Source of the DNA: Pseudomonadota bacterium
GTDB lineage: Bacteria > Pseudomonadota > Gammaproteobacteria > Burkholderiales > Gallionellaceae
NCBI GenBank assembly: GCA_021800795.1
Contig: JAJYYO010000011.1
Location: 1 to 64,000, forward strand
Reading direction: 5' to 3'
DNA length: 64,000 nt
Shown here: one piece after another, positions 18,249-26,408 of the stretch
Position numbering within the stretch: position 1 is the stretch's first letter
Layout: each line of letters starts with the position of its first letter
Program-made: the position numbers and the translations under genes
Notes under the pieces: model-generated
What the model was told of the DNA's origin: nothing
What the model saw: the letters and a program-made list of their open reading frames with translations, nothing else
The model's database searches: none

Positions 18249-18374
18249 GCTTTCCGCCGTATGAGTCGGCTGGCTGTGTAAAGCCAGTCGTGGGGCGCGA
18301 AGCGGGGTTTGGGTGAGGGAAGCGGGCATGCAAAATTCCATCATCAGGGATAGTATTTTTGCAATGCCCGTTAG
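18177..18374 (-). repeat. Leader repeat copy 2, at the 5' end of the Sel1 gene
   Basis: On the minus strand this 198-bp copy starts CTAACGGGCATTGC and ends TTTCACGTTA, like the other two copies. It differs by an internal insertion of about 80 bases between the CAAACC and GGAGGGAGAGGG parts. The insertion is itself made of palindromes (CTGGCTTTACACAGCCAG; GCGGAAAGCATGCTTTCCG). The coding frame is preserved and runs into the Sel1 protein. The ATG at 18248 lies within the insertion. Confidence 0.78.
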
Positions 18375-18403
18375 TGCAATCACTATCTGCATGGGCGATT
18401 GAC

Positions 18404-18532
18404 TCACACTTTGCGGTAAAGCGATCTGATGGCAGCATAAAATTCGGCCTGGGTGATTTCGATACCATCGCAAAAGAAGCGCGCAGGGTAAGCGCGGTAG
18501 ATGTGCTGGTTGATTTTGAATGTTTCGCTCAT
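18404..18532 (-). CDS. Small protein of 42 residues
   Basis: The frame encodes a soluble 42-residue protein beginning MSETFKINQHIYRAYPARFF and ending AAIRSLYRKV. A strong ribosome site (GGAGCAGAGATC, then ATG) lies upstream. The stop of the preceding small ORF is 12 bases before the start, which suggests translational coupling. Aromatic residues are frequent. I do not recognise the family. Its 3' end lies just outside leader repeat copy 2. Confidence 0.45.
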   Translation of the reverse strand: MSETFKINQHIYRAYPARFFCDGIEITQAEFYAAIRSLYRKV

Positions 18533-18544
18533 GATCTCTGCTCC

Positions 18545-18727
18545 TCAGGTTTTACGCGGCGGGAATAGTATGATGAATTCATCATGAAATTCCAGCCGGT
18601 TGATGTCAATATCGGCAACGATCGATAAAACTTTACTTCCTGCATGATTTTCAGGGTGCAGCCGGGTTGCAAGCGCACTGGAAAAATTTCCCGTCGGAGC
18701 TTGCTCTGATTTTTGTGGTAACGGCAT
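18545..18727 (-). CDS. Small hypothetical protein, 60 residues
   Basis: A 60-residue frame with a Gln/Pro/Ala-rich N-terminus and a more protein-like C-terminal half (KVLSIVADIDINRLEF, then FIILFPPRKT). The ribosome site (GGGAAAATTCTAA before ATG) is weak. The C-terminal half and the 12-base spacing to the well-initiated 42-residue ORF argue that it is real. The true start could be further in. The family is not recognised. Confidence 0.35.
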   Translation of the reverse strand: MPLPQKSEQAPTGNFSSALATRLHPENHAGSKVLSIVADIDINRLEFHDEFIILFPPRKT

Positions 18728-18833
18728 TTAGAATTTTCCCTGCCAATTTGTTATCATGCCCGAGTCAAACACGAATCAATCTATACGCAATGCAAACCTG
18801 TCAATTAAACTTGAAATTCAGCTCTTTTTCCCG

Positions 18834-19580
18834 ATGCGCATCCTGATCAGCAATGACGACGGTTATTTTGCGCCCGGACTGGCCTGTCTGGCCGAGCATC
18901 TGTCAAAAGTTGCCGATGTCGTGGTTGTCGCGCCCGAACGAGACCGCAGCGGCGCCAGCAATTCACTGACGCTCGACCGGCCGCTTAAACTAAGGCGCGC
19001 CGCCAGTGGCTTTTATTATGTCAACGGAACGCCGACCGATTGTGTGCATCTGGCGGTGACCGGCATGCTCGATTACCAGCCGGATATGGTGGTCTCCGGC
19101 ATCAATGCGGGTGCCAACATGGGTGATGACACGATCTACTCCGGGACGGTCGCCGCCGCGACAGAAGGTTTTCTGCTGGGCATTCCGGCAATCGGCATTT
19201 CGCTGGTAGGCAGTGAGTTGAAAAATTACGATACGGCGGCCAGGGTCGCCAGCGATCTGGTGCAGCGCTTTTCGCGGCAGACGCACCAGACGCCCTGGCT
19301 GCTCAACGTGAATGTGCCTGATGTGCCTTATGAACAACTGCAAGGACTGAGGGTCACGAGGCTGGGCAAGCGGCACAAGGCCGAACCGGTTATCAAGGCG
19401 CTGAGCCCCACCGGCGAGACGGTGTATTGGGTGGGTGCGGCAGGCGCTGCGCAGGATGCGGGCGAGGGCACGGATTTTTATGCTCTGAGCCAGCACTGCG
19501 TCTCGCTGACACCCTTGCAGATAGACCTGACTCAATACGCCCAGATGGATGCGCTGGGCGCATGGCTGGGGCAGAAATGA
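18834..19580 (+). CDS. surE: 5'/3'-nucleotidase SurE
   Basis: A 248-residue metal-dependent phosphatase acting on nucleoside monophosphates and involved in survival in stationary phase. The N-terminal motif [15 protein letters not shown] holds the metal-binding Asp pair, followed by [16 protein letters not shown] and [36 protein letters not shown]. The frame is open upstream to 18756, but the family starts at MRIL, which is the ATG at 18834. The stop overlaps the pcm start (ATGA), giving the classic surE-pcm-nlpD block. Confidence 0.95.
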   Translation: MRILISNDDGYFAPGLACLAEHLSKVADVVVVAPERDRSGASNSLTLDRPLKLRRAASGFYYVNGTPTDCVHLAVTGMLDYQPDMVVSGINAGANMGDDTIYSGTVAAATEGFLLGIPAIGISLVGSELKNYDTAARVASDLVQRFSRQTHQTPWLLNVNVPDVPYEQLQGLRVTRLGKRHKAEPVIKALSPTGETVYWVGAAGAAQDAGEGTDFYALSQHCVSLTPLQIDLTQYAQMDALGAWLGQK

Positions 19581-20239
19581 CGCTGCGGCACAACGGCATA
19601 GGCATGACTTCGGCCAGAACCCGCCTGCGCATGATAGAGCGTCTGCGCGATCAGGGCATCAGGGACGAGGCGGTGCTCGCAGCGATGTATGAGGTGCCGC
19701 GGCATTTGTTTGTCGATGAGGCGTTGGCCAGCCGCGCCTACGATGATGTGTCCTTGCCGATTAACTATGAGCAAACCATTTCCCAGCCGTATATCGTCGC
19801 GCGCATGATCGAAGTGCTGCGCGCCTCATCAACCCGTCCGATCAGACGGGTGCTGGAAGTGGGTACGGGCTGCGGTTATCAGGCAGCCGTTCTTGCGCAT
19901 GTATTTCATGAAGTCTACAGCATGGAGCGCATCGCCCCGCTTTATGAGCGTGCCAGAAAAAATCTGGCCGAGCTGAAAATCAACAACGTCGTCGTGCACC
20001 ATGCGGACGGCAGTGCCGGCCTGTCGCAGGGCGCCCCCTTTGACGGGATCATCCTGGCAGCGGCAGCCCCTGTGATGTCGGCGGCGTTGCGCGAACAACT
20101 GGCGATAGGCGGGCGTATGGTGCTGCCGATGGGGCGTCAGGAACAGTGGTTGTATCTGGTCGAGCGTGAAGCGCGGGGTTTTTGCGAGTCCAGGCTTGAA
20201 ACAGTGAAATTTGTACCTCTCTTGATGGGAAAAGCATGA
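19577..20239 (+). CDS. pcm: Protein-L-isoaspartate O-methyltransferase
   Basis: A 220-residue SAM-dependent enzyme that methylates isoaspartyl residues so that damaged proteins can be repaired. Visible motifs are [21 protein letters not shown], the substrate loop [20 protein letters not shown], the SAM motif [16 protein letters not shown] and [12 protein letters not shown]. The start overlaps the surE stop by 4 bases and the stop overlaps the nlpD start by 4 bases. The frame extends upstream inside surE, but only 19577 fits the family length. Confidence 0.95.
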   Translation: MTLRHNGIGMTSARTRLRMIERLRDQGIRDEAVLAAMYEVPRHLFVDEALASRAYDDVSLPINYEQTISQPYIVARMIEVLRASSTRPIRRVLEVGTGCGYQAAVLAHVFHEVYSMERIAPLYERARKNLAELKINNVVVHHADGSAGLSQGAPFDGIILAAAAPVMSAALREQLAIGGRMVLPMGRQEQWLYLVEREARGFCESRLETVKFVPLLMGKA

Positions 20240-21144
20240 AAAGGATTTTTGCAGGTCTGCTTGTAGCGACCTTGCTGGCTGGATGTGCATCGAGCGGACA
20301 TCGTGCGCCGGTAGCCGAACGCGGCGCAGCGGGTACGAAGAACGTTAAAGAGCCTGTAACGGAAAAATCGACGGATAAGGACTGGCGGCCCAGGGTTTAT
20401 GTGGTACAAAAAGGTGACACCCTGTTTGCCATCGCCTTCAATTATGGTCTTGATCCGCGCGAACTGGCCGAGTTGAACGGGATACAGGACCCCAATCTGA
20501 TTCAGGTCGGACAGCAGATCAAGCTGTTTTCCGCTACGACCGGGACTGCCGTTGAAGCTCGTCCGGCCCAGTCGCTGGTGAAAGATCAACCCAAGGTTGT
20601 GAAGTATCCATATAGTGAAGCCGCTGTTGCGAAGGCTGAAGCGGTCCAGGGCGAAAGTCCCCGCGTGCCGGTGATTGCCAGAATCGAAGCCAAACCTGAG
20701 GTCAAATCTGAAGCCAAGCCTGAGGCGAAACCGGAAACTCAAGCCGGGAGTCAGGCTGGCGGAGAAGATGCGCTGGAATGGAGCATGCCGACTCAGGGCA
20801 AGCTGATTGGCGGTTTTTCCGAAGCGGACAATCGCAAGGGCATCGATATTGCCGGCAAACTCGGTCAGCCGATTTATGCCAGTGCGCCGGGCAAGGTTGT
20901 ATATAGTGGAAGCGGTTTGCGTGGTTACGGTAAGTTATTGATTATAAAGCATAATAAGACTTATCTTAGCGCTTACGCGCACAATGATAAGTTGCTGGTG
21001 AAAGAAGGGGATGTAGTCACGCGCGGTCAAAAAATCGCCGAAATGGGTAATTCCGACAGCGATCAGGTCAAGTTGCACTTCGAGGTACGCCGTTTGGGTA
21101 AACCGGTGGACCCGGCGAACTATCTGCCACTCGGCAAGCCCTGA
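20236..21144 (+). CDS. nlpD: NlpD-like lipoprotein, LysM and degenerate M23 domain
   Basis: A 302-residue outer membrane lipoprotein that probably activates cell-wall amidases during division. It has a lipobox (LLAGC), a LysM domain (about 55-100: YVVQKGDTLFAIAFNYGLD), and a Lys/Glu/Pro/Ala repeat linker (about 150-175). The C-terminal LytM/M23 domain ends LHFEVRRLGKPVDPANYL. The zinc ligands are incomplete: the usual HxGxD reads RKGIDI, and the HLHFE motif reads KLHFE. That matches non-catalytic NlpD/EnvC regulators rather than peptidases. In many genomes rpoS follows; here an HDOD gene does. Confidence 0.9.
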   Translation: MKRIFAGLLVATLLAGCASSGHRAPVAERGAAGTKNVKEPVTEKSTDKDWRPRVYVVQKGDTLFAIAFNYGLDPRELAELNGIQDPNLIQVGQQIKLFSATTGTAVEARPAQSLVKDQPKVVKYPYSEAAVAKAEAVQGESPRVPVIARIEAKPEVKSEAKPEAKPETQAGSQAGGEDALEWSMPTQGKLIGGFSEADNRKGIDIAGKLGQPIYASAPGKVVYSGSGLRGYGKLLIIKHNKTYLSAYAHNDKLLVKEGDVVTRGQKIAEMGNSDSDQVKLHFEVRRLGKPVDPANYLPLGKP

Positions 21145-21248
21145 GTAATTCCAGTGCGAGGATGCAAGGCAGGCGATAATTTACTGTCCGTTCGTTGTGC
21201 TCATTAAATAACTATATGATTATTAACATAATATATTAAAAATTTCAT

Positions 21249-22115
21249 ATGAAAAATCAAAAACAAATCGAGAGTCAGGCGGCAGAAAATATTCTTAAAA
21301 CCATCCGCATCCCGCCTTGTCCCGAGGTGGTATTGGCGCTGATGGAAGAAGCGCGTCAGGATGAAGTGGATTTTACCAGGCTGGTCAAACTCATCAGTGG
21401 TGACGTGGCTCTGGCAGCTTCCATGTTAAAAACGGCCAACTCGCCGTTTTTCGCCTTGCGCAACAAAGCCAACTCGGTTCAGCAGGCGGTGTCGGTGCTT
21501 GGACTCAAGAATCTGATACAGATCGCGAGGGGATCGGCGCTGCAAAATGCATTGGGGGGCGAAAAAATACATATGGAACGCTTCTGGGAGCGCTCCAATT
21601 TCACGGCAGTGGTGGCCGCCAACATGGCGGGCCATGTAGCAGGCATCTCCCGTGAGGATGCTTATACCTACGGCCTGTTTCACGACTGCGGCGTTCCCGT
21701 CCTGATGGCGAAATTTTCCGAGTACACAGAAAAACTGGCCGCTTCAAACAGAACCGCAGAGCTCGTCATCCACATCGAAGATCAGCATTACGCTACCAAT
21801 CACGCCATCGTCGGCAACATGCTGGCCCGCAACTGGTGTCTGCCGGAGTCTATCTGCCAGGCGATACTGGTGCACCACGACCCCACCATTTTCACCCACA
21901 GCAATGACCGTATCCCGCCGGTGGCATGCACACTGGTTGCCATACAGCTGGTGTCCGAGCACATAGTCGCGGCCTTCCAGGGTAAGTCTGATGATGCGGA
22001 ATGGCATCTTGGCGGACAGCTGGCTCAGGATTATCTCGGTCTGAACGACGATGATATGGCGGATATCAGAGAAGATGCATTGACGGAGCTGGAGGAGGCG
22101 CGCGCCTACCGCTGA
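21249..22115 (+). CDS. HDOD domain signalling protein
   Basis: A 288-residue cytoplasmic protein that is essentially one HDOD domain: IPPCPEVVLALMEEAR, then LVKLISGDVALAASMLKTAN and KANSVQQAVSVLGLKNLIQIA. It also has a retained helix-His-Asp element (YTYGLFHDCGVPVL) and AILVHHDP. HDOD proteins are regulatory relatives of HD phosphohydrolases and usually lack catalysis. Its 3' end overlaps the radical SAM gene (TGATG). An AT-rich 100-base spacer separates it from nlpD. Confidence 0.88.
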   Translation: MKNQKQIESQAAENILKTIRIPPCPEVVLALMEEARQDEVDFTRLVKLISGDVALAASMLKTANSPFFALRNKANSVQQAVSVLGLKNLIQIARGSALQNALGGEKIHMERFWERSNFTAVVAANMAGHVAGISREDAYTYGLFHDCGVPVLMAKFSEYTEKLAASNRTAELVIHIEDQHYATNHAIVGNMLARNWCLPESICQAILVHHDPTIFTHSNDRIPPVACTLVAIQLVSEHIVAAFQGKSDDAEWHLGGQLAQDYLGLNDDDMADIREDALTELEEARAYR

Positions 22116-22987
22116 TGAGCATACTCAATGTAATCGACCATGACCGCAACAGCGCGGCACTGCGCTACGTTTATCCTGTGGTGTCGCGCCGCGCGGGCGG
22201 CGTGTCGGTCGGTATCAATCTCAATCCTAACAATGCCTGCAACTGGCGCTGCATCTATTGTCAGGTGCCTGGTCTGACGCGCGGCAGCGCACCGCCGGTG
22301 GATATGGCGCTGCTGGAAGCCGAGCTGCGCGCCTTTTTAACCGAACTGCTGCATGGCGATTTCATGCAGACTCGTGTTCCGGAAGGCGCGCGGCGCATCA
22401 ACGATATCGCCTTGTCCGGCAATGGAGAACCCACCAGTGCAGCCGAGTTCTTACAGGTCATCAGGCTGCTGGCTCGCGTGCGTCGCGAGCTGTCCCTTCG
22501 GCCCGGCTCGGGACAGGCTTTGCCGGACACGCTAAAAACCGTGCTGATTACCAACGGCAGTCTGTTGCACCGCGATGATGTAAAGCTGGGTCTGCGTGAA
22601 ATGGCTGAAATCGGCGGCGAGGTGTGGTTCAAGCTGGATCGCGCAAGCGAGGCCGGCATGCTGCGAGTCAACGACACCCATGCACGCATCGGAAAAGTGC
22701 GCGAGAATCTGATTTTGTCGATCGCCAGCTGTCCGACCTGGCTGCAAACCTGCTGGTTCGCACTGGATAATGAACCGCCGTCCAGACAGGACGAGGACGA
22801 CTACCTGAATTTTGTGGCAGAACTGCTGCGTGACGGATATGCGCTGCAAGGTGTGTTGCTGTATGGTCTGGCACGCCCTTCGCAGCAGGCCGAAGCGCCG
22901 CGACTGTCTGCCTTGCCTGCCAGTACGCTTGAGGCGTTCGCCGAGCGCATCACCAGCCTGGGTTTGCCGGTCAAGGTCAGCGCCTAG
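22115..22987 (+). CDS. Radical SAM protein
   Basis: A 290-residue protein with the radical SAM cluster motif at Cys42, Cys46 and Cys49 (NNACNWRCIYCQVPG), a SAM-binding LSGNGEPTSA strand and a TIM-barrel core. It resembles uncharacterised radical SAM proteins often annotated wyosine-like or YgiQ-unrelated; the substrate is unknown. Ser/Gly/Glu positions of the GGEPT-equivalent (SGNGEPT) are intact, so it should bind SAM. The start overlaps the HDOD stop, suggesting coupled expression. Confidence 0.82.
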   Translation: MSILNVIDHDRNSAALRYVYPVVSRRAGGVSVGINLNPNNACNWRCIYCQVPGLTRGSAPPVDMALLEAELRAFLTELLHGDFMQTRVPEGARRINDIALSGNGEPTSAAEFLQVIRLLARVRRELSLRPGSGQALPDTLKTVLITNGSLLHRDDVKLGLREMAEIGGEVWFKLDRASEAGMLRVNDTHARIGKVRENLILSIASCPTWLQTCWFALDNEPPSRQDEDDYLNFVAELLRDGYALQGVLLYGLARPSQQAEAPRLSALPASTLEAFAERITSLGLPVKVSA

Positions 22988-23007
22988 TTTTCAGGTATCT
23001 GATCAGC

Positions 23008-23844
23008 ATGGACTTTAACCGGGACTATCTGCTGCAATCTCCGATTTTCGCGCCGCTGCATCCGGTTATCGCCACCCTGAAGACTGAGCGATTTCCCGGG
23101 CTCGAAGAATTGAATGCGCAGCTTTCGGCTCATCCCATTACCGTGCAAACCGGTCGTGAGCTGCGCTTCGTGGAACAGGCTGCCGGCAAGTTGGCGTTTG
23201 AGGCGCAATACGAGCCGCGCTGTTATTTGACGGGTGAGGTACAGACGCGCAGAGATAACTGGCATGATTTACTGAACGCGCTGGTGTGGCTGACCTTTCC
23301 CAAGGCCAAGGCGGCGATCAATGCGCGGCATTACCGGGCCCTGACGGCGATTGCGCCGCAGACCGATAGCCAGCGGGGCGCTACGCGCGATACCAATACG
23401 CTGCTGGATGAATCCGGGGTAATCGTGGCCTGTGCCGACGACGAATTGGCGGGTTTGCTGCGACATTTTCAGTGGCGTGAATTGTTCTGGCAGCGGCGTG
23501 AGCAGGTTCAATCCAAGATGGGATTCTACCTGTTCGGTCACGGCCTGTATGAGAAATCCTTGCAGCCATATATCGGCATGACAGGGCAGGGGCTGCTGCT
23601 GGCGGTGGAGCAGGAATTCTTCAACTGGTCTAAAATGCAGCAACTGGCGTATCTGGATAGTCGGGTGGCGGATTATCTTGCCGATGCCGGGCATTGCCTC
23701 TCTACCGGCGAGTTGTCTCCTGTGCCCCTGCTGGGCGTGCCGGGATGGTGGGTGGGCAATGAATTTGCAACGTTTTACGAAAATACGGCCTATTTTCGTC
23801 CCGGCAGGCGCAAGTCGGTTGCAAAAGCCGAATTTCAGGATTGA
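23008..23844 (+). CDS. DUF3025 domain protein
   Basis: A 278-residue soluble protein matching DUF3025. Conserved segments are QSPIFAPLHPVIATL at the N-terminus, RDNWHDLLNALVWLTFPKAKAAIN in the middle, RDTNTLLDESGVIVAC, and LFGHGLYEKSLQPYIGMTG. The C-terminus has the family's VPLLGVPGWW motif and FARPGRRK-like end (FRPGRRK). Found mainly in beta- and gammaproteobacteria; function unknown. It follows the radical SAM gene by 20 bases. Confidence 0.85.
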   Translation: MDFNRDYLLQSPIFAPLHPVIATLKTERFPGLEELNAQLSAHPITVQTGRELRFVEQAAGKLAFEAQYEPRCYLTGEVQTRRDNWHDLLNALVWLTFPKAKAAINARHYRALTAIAPQTDSQRGATRDTNTLLDESGVIVACADDELAGLLRHFQWRELFWQRREQVQSKMGFYLFGHGLYEKSLQPYIGMTGQGLLLAVEQEFFNWSKMQQLAYLDSRVADYLADAGHCLSTGELSPVPLLGVPGWWVGNEFATFYENTAYFRPGRRKSVAKAEFQD

Positions 23845-23936
23845 ACCGGCGAGTAAAAAGAATGATATTTGTCAGCTGGTTGTAAATTGACCGGCGAACA
23901 ATCATAATTGCTTCGTTTTTTACTTCTGAGGTGAAT

Positions 23937-24341
23937 ATGCTCTTTTTTGACATGTTTCGACACGATCCTGAGTACATTGAAATTAAAGCGGGTGAGCTAT
24001 TGTTCAGGGAGGGTGACCGCGGTGATGAGATGTATATCCTGATAGAGGGGGAGGCTGAAATCACCATTTCAGGGGTGTTTTTCGAAAAGTGTGTGCCCGG
24101 GAGTTTTATGGGGGAGCTGGCTGTCATCGACGGCTCTCCGCGTTACGCTACGGTGCGCGCATTGACAGACTGCAAATTTGTCGTCGTTGACAGCAAACGC
24201 TTTCATTTCCTGGTGGACGAAGCCCCTCACTTTGCCATCGATGTCATGCGCGTCATGGCGAAGCGAATCAGAAATTGCGATCAGCGCATCCTGGCACAAG
24301 CGCAGGGTTCGTCCGGCCGACGGGAACTTGCCGAGGCTTAG
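23937..24341 (+). CDS. Cyclic-nucleotide-binding domain protein
   Basis: A 134-residue single-domain protein: KAGELLFREGDRGDEMYILIEGEAEI, then PGSFMGELAVIDGSPRYATVRA, which is the cNMP-binding jelly-roll with its phosphate-binding cassette (FMGELAVIDGSPRYA). There is no DNA-binding domain, so it is a stand-alone sensor or scaffold. GAGGTG lies just before the ATG; an in-frame GTG at 23931 is the alternative. The TAG stop is part of the terminal repeat of the element that follows. Confidence 0.8.
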   Translation: MLFFDMFRHDPEYIEIKAGELLFREGDRGDEMYILIEGEAEITISGVFFEKCVPGSFMGELAVIDGSPRYATVRALTDCKFVVVDSKRFHFLVDEAPHFAIDVMRVMAKRIRNCDQRILAQAQGSSGRRELAEA

Positions 24342-24610
24342 GGGTCGAGAAATAATAAGTTGGACAATCGCCGGGGTTTATTTGCGATGCAGCCCGCGGA
24401 GCACGACGCGCCGTTGTGTTATTCACAACAAGCGGCTTGCGACAAAGGGATGCGCGCAAATAAGCACCGGCCCACAGGGTTGCTGCGAATCCGTGCGTTT
24501 GCGGCGTTGCGAAGCTTGCGAATGGAATAACCATTCGCTGCTCTTCGCGTCTTGCATCCATCGCGGATGCGCAGCAACGAATGTTCAACTTATTATTTTT
24601 CGACCCCTTA
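24338..24610. repeat. 273-bp MITE-like element with 31-bp terminal inverted repeats
   Basis: The ends at 24338-24368 and 24580-24610 are inverted copies matching at 27 of 31 positions (core GGGGTCG, then AATAATAAGTTG). Inside are further nested pairs: GCCGG-GTTTATTTGCG with CGCAAATAAGCACCGG, GTTGCTGCGAATCCG with CGGATGCGCAGCAAC, and a perfect hairpin GCGAATGG/CCATTCGC at 24518-24538. No transposase gene is inside. The left end contains the stop codon of the upstream gene, and the right end finishes 3 bases before the next ATG. Confidence 0.8.
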
Positions 24611-24613
24611 ACC

Positions 24614-24976
24614 ATGAGCAAACTGCCCGATCATGCACGGCTCGACCGCATCGTCACCGAGGCGCGCCGGCTGAGTGAGCTGCGTGAGGCCGGCTATCGC
24701 GAACGTGCGCTTAAATTATATCCGTGGATATGCGGGCGATGCGCACGGGAGTTTTCCGGGGTGCGGCTGCGTGAGTTGACGGTGCATCACAAAGACCATA
24801 ACCACGACAATAATCCGGCGGACGGCAGTAACTGGGAGTTGCTCTGTCTGTACTGTCACGATAACGAACATTCGCGAGTTCTGGATGAGGAACAGCGCAG
24901 GCGTGGCGCAGAGAATCAGACCGTGGCAACGCACAATCCCTTCGCCAGTCTTCATGCGATGCTGAAAAAAGAGTGA
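24614..24976 (+). CDS. HNH nuclease, YajD-like
   Basis: A 120-residue protein with Cys pairs (ICGRCAREF and CLYCHDNEH) and the HNH core LTVHHKDHNHDNNPADGSNWELLCLYCH. This is the layout of YajD-type HNH endonucleases, small zinc-stabilised nucleases whose cellular role is unsettled. The start is taken at ATG 24614. The frame is open 11 codons further into the adjacent inverted-repeat element (ATG 24581), and no good ribosome site is visible for either. Confidence 0.85.
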   Translation: MSKLPDHARLDRIVTEARRLSELREAGYRERALKLYPWICGRCAREFSGVRLRELTVHHKDHNHDNNPADGSNWELLCLYCHDNEHSRVLDEEQRRRGAENQTVATHNPFASLHAMLKKE

Positions 24977-25225
24977 AATCGCGTGAATTACGATCACGCT
25001 TAAAACCACTTTTCAGTCACCCCATCCGTCAGTCGCAGCTGGGGATACGATCGGTGGTCTAGCATTCTGCTCGTTTCAATCTTCAAGAATGTTGCGCGCT
25101 TTACGAAAACGCGCATTGCTGGAGTTTATGGTTTTGTCGTCTAGTCCCACGCCCTTGTTCGGAATTTCATTGCAACCCAACGGTGCCTGGATGCCACACA
25201 CGAGCATAGCTCCCATGGCCGGCGT

Positions 25226-25516
25226 TCAGGCTGTCATACTCAGATACTGGGTAATGATTGAATTTATCACCATTGGCATTTCGGGCATCAATTGCTCGCC
25301 GTGTGATATTCCTCTATGAGCTTTCTCGGCGCAATTCTTCAGCCATGTATCCACATCCTCTTTAAACCAGCCAATGGCGCCGCCTCCTGGTGAAAATTTC
25401 TTCGGAAAGGTTGGGGCGTATCGTGGAGAGCGCTCGTTCATCCTGTCATAGATGGCTGAACGTGAAAGCTTTGTGTAATCAATCATTTCAGACAGGCGAA
25501 AAATAGAACCAGCCAT
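25226..25516 (-). CDS. AlpA-family helix-turn-helix regulator
   Basis: A 96-residue DNA-binding protein with the prophage/island AlpA layout: RLSEMIDYTKLSRSAIYDRM (helix-turn-helix), then FPKKFSPGGGAIGWFKEDVDTWL. AlpA proteins activate excision of cryptic prophages and islands. GAGGT lies before the ATG. It stands alone, 240 bases from a tRNA-Ser gene and flanked by sequence without genes (24977-25225 and 25517-25755). That suggests the remnant of an integrated element. Confidence 0.8.
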   Translation of the reverse strand: MAGSIFRLSEMIDYTKLSRSAIYDRMNERSPRYAPTFPKKFSPGGGAIGWFKEDVDTWLKNCAEKAHRGISHGEQLMPEMPMVINSIITQYLSMTA

Positions 25517-25755
25517 AATCTACCTCTTTTGCTTGTTGCGTTGTAGCGTGAACTATTATTCAGTCCGAAGCCAGCATTAGGGTGGATTCTATATGAGCCA
25601 GTGCATAATCGGCTGGGTTTTAATCGTTGCAGGAGATGCACAAGCGAGGTCATCCTAATTTTGATTGATGAAGTTACTTACCCATATGGATGGCATACCG
25701 CAATGATAATTAATTAATCAACATATTGAATAATAAGCGATTTATAGCATTATGC

Positions 25756-25845
25756 TGGCGGAAGCGGTGAGATTCGAACTCACGGAGGACTCTCATCCTC
25801 GCTAGTTTTCAAGACTAGTGCCTTAAACCGCTCGGCCACACTTCC
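25756..25845 (-). tRNA. tRNA-Ser (anticodon UGA)
   Basis: On the minus strand the 90-nt gene begins GGAAGTG and ends CGCTTCCGCCA, giving a 7-bp acceptor stem with encoded CCA. The D arm is GTGGCCGAGCGG, the anticodon stem-loop CTAGTCTTGAAAACTAG has anticodon TGA, the variable arm is long (GAGGATGAGAGTCCTC) as in class II tRNAs, and the T arm contains GTTCGAATC. All arms pair well. Confidence 0.97.
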
Positions 25846-25924
25846 TGTTTTCCTGGCAGTCAGCGTAAGCTGACTTATGAAGGCGCGCATTCTGACGTAA
25901 GCCGCGCTGCCTGTCCAGAAAATT

Positions 25925-26368
25925 TTAGTTTCGTATGCAGTCCGCCCAGTTGTTCGGGGTCTCGAACAGACGGATGCGCTTAAGGCGCAGATGGTTGCCG
26001 TAATTGTCCCGATACGCCGGGTTGAGGATGTTGAAGGCGATCTCGGCCAGGTTCTCGGCGGTAGGAACCACCTCCATGATGACGGTTTTGTGGTCGGGGA
26101 GGGTCGCCAGAAAATCGCACACCGGCTTATCGCCGCGATAGACCAGAAAAGCATGATCCCATACATTTACCAGTTTTTCCTGAGCGATGCGTTTGACATC
26201 GGAAAAGTCCATCACCATGCCTTGCTCGGATTGCCCTTCGGTGTTGATGATCTCGCCTGACAGGGTGATTTCGATCGCATAGCGATGGCCGTGCAGGTGT
26301 CTGCACTGGCTGTTGTGGTTGGGGATGCGATGTCCGGCATCGAATTCAAGGCGGCGGGTGATGAGCAT
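25925..26368 (-). CDS. queD: 6-carboxy-5,6,7,8-tetrahydropterin synthase
   Basis: A 147-residue enzyme of queuosine biosynthesis that converts dihydroneopterin triphosphate to 6-carboxytetrahydropterin. Zinc ligands His13, His26 and His28 are visible (FDAGHR; HLHGH), as are the catalytic Cys22 (SQCRHLHGH) and the VWDHAFLVY strand with the second active-site His. The ATG at 26368 is chosen over an in-frame TTG at 26374. The neighbours are the tRNA gene and the transglutaminase operon; no other queuosine gene is in the window. Confidence 0.93.
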   Translation of the reverse strand: MLITRRLEFDAGHRIPNHNSQCRHLHGHRYAIEITLSGEIINTEGQSEQGMVMDFSDVKRIAQEKLVNVWDHAFLVYRGDKPVCDFLATLPDHKTVIMEVVPTAENLAEIAFNILNPAYRDNYGNHLRLKRIRLFETPNNWADCIRN

Positions 26369-26408
26369 GATCAATACAGTTTTTTTGTGTGGCGCGGATT
26401 ATACCGCG

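Noticed and set aside
18756-18833. 26-codon extension of surE
   Set aside because: SurE proteins start at MRIL(I/L)SNDDG; the extension has no conserved character.
24178-24678. ORF of 166 codons spanning the inverted-repeat element
   Set aside because: It runs through the end of the cNMP gene, the palindromic element and the start of the HNH gene in the wrong frame; composition is Arg/Cys/Ser-rich noise.
25089-25319. ORF of 76 codons before the AlpA gene
   Set aside because: No ribosome site, no recognisable domain, and it overlaps the 3' end of AlpA on the opposite strand.
25756-25845. Attachment-site duplication of the tRNA-Ser 3' end
   Set aside because: No second copy of the T-arm/acceptor sequence was found elsewhere in the window.
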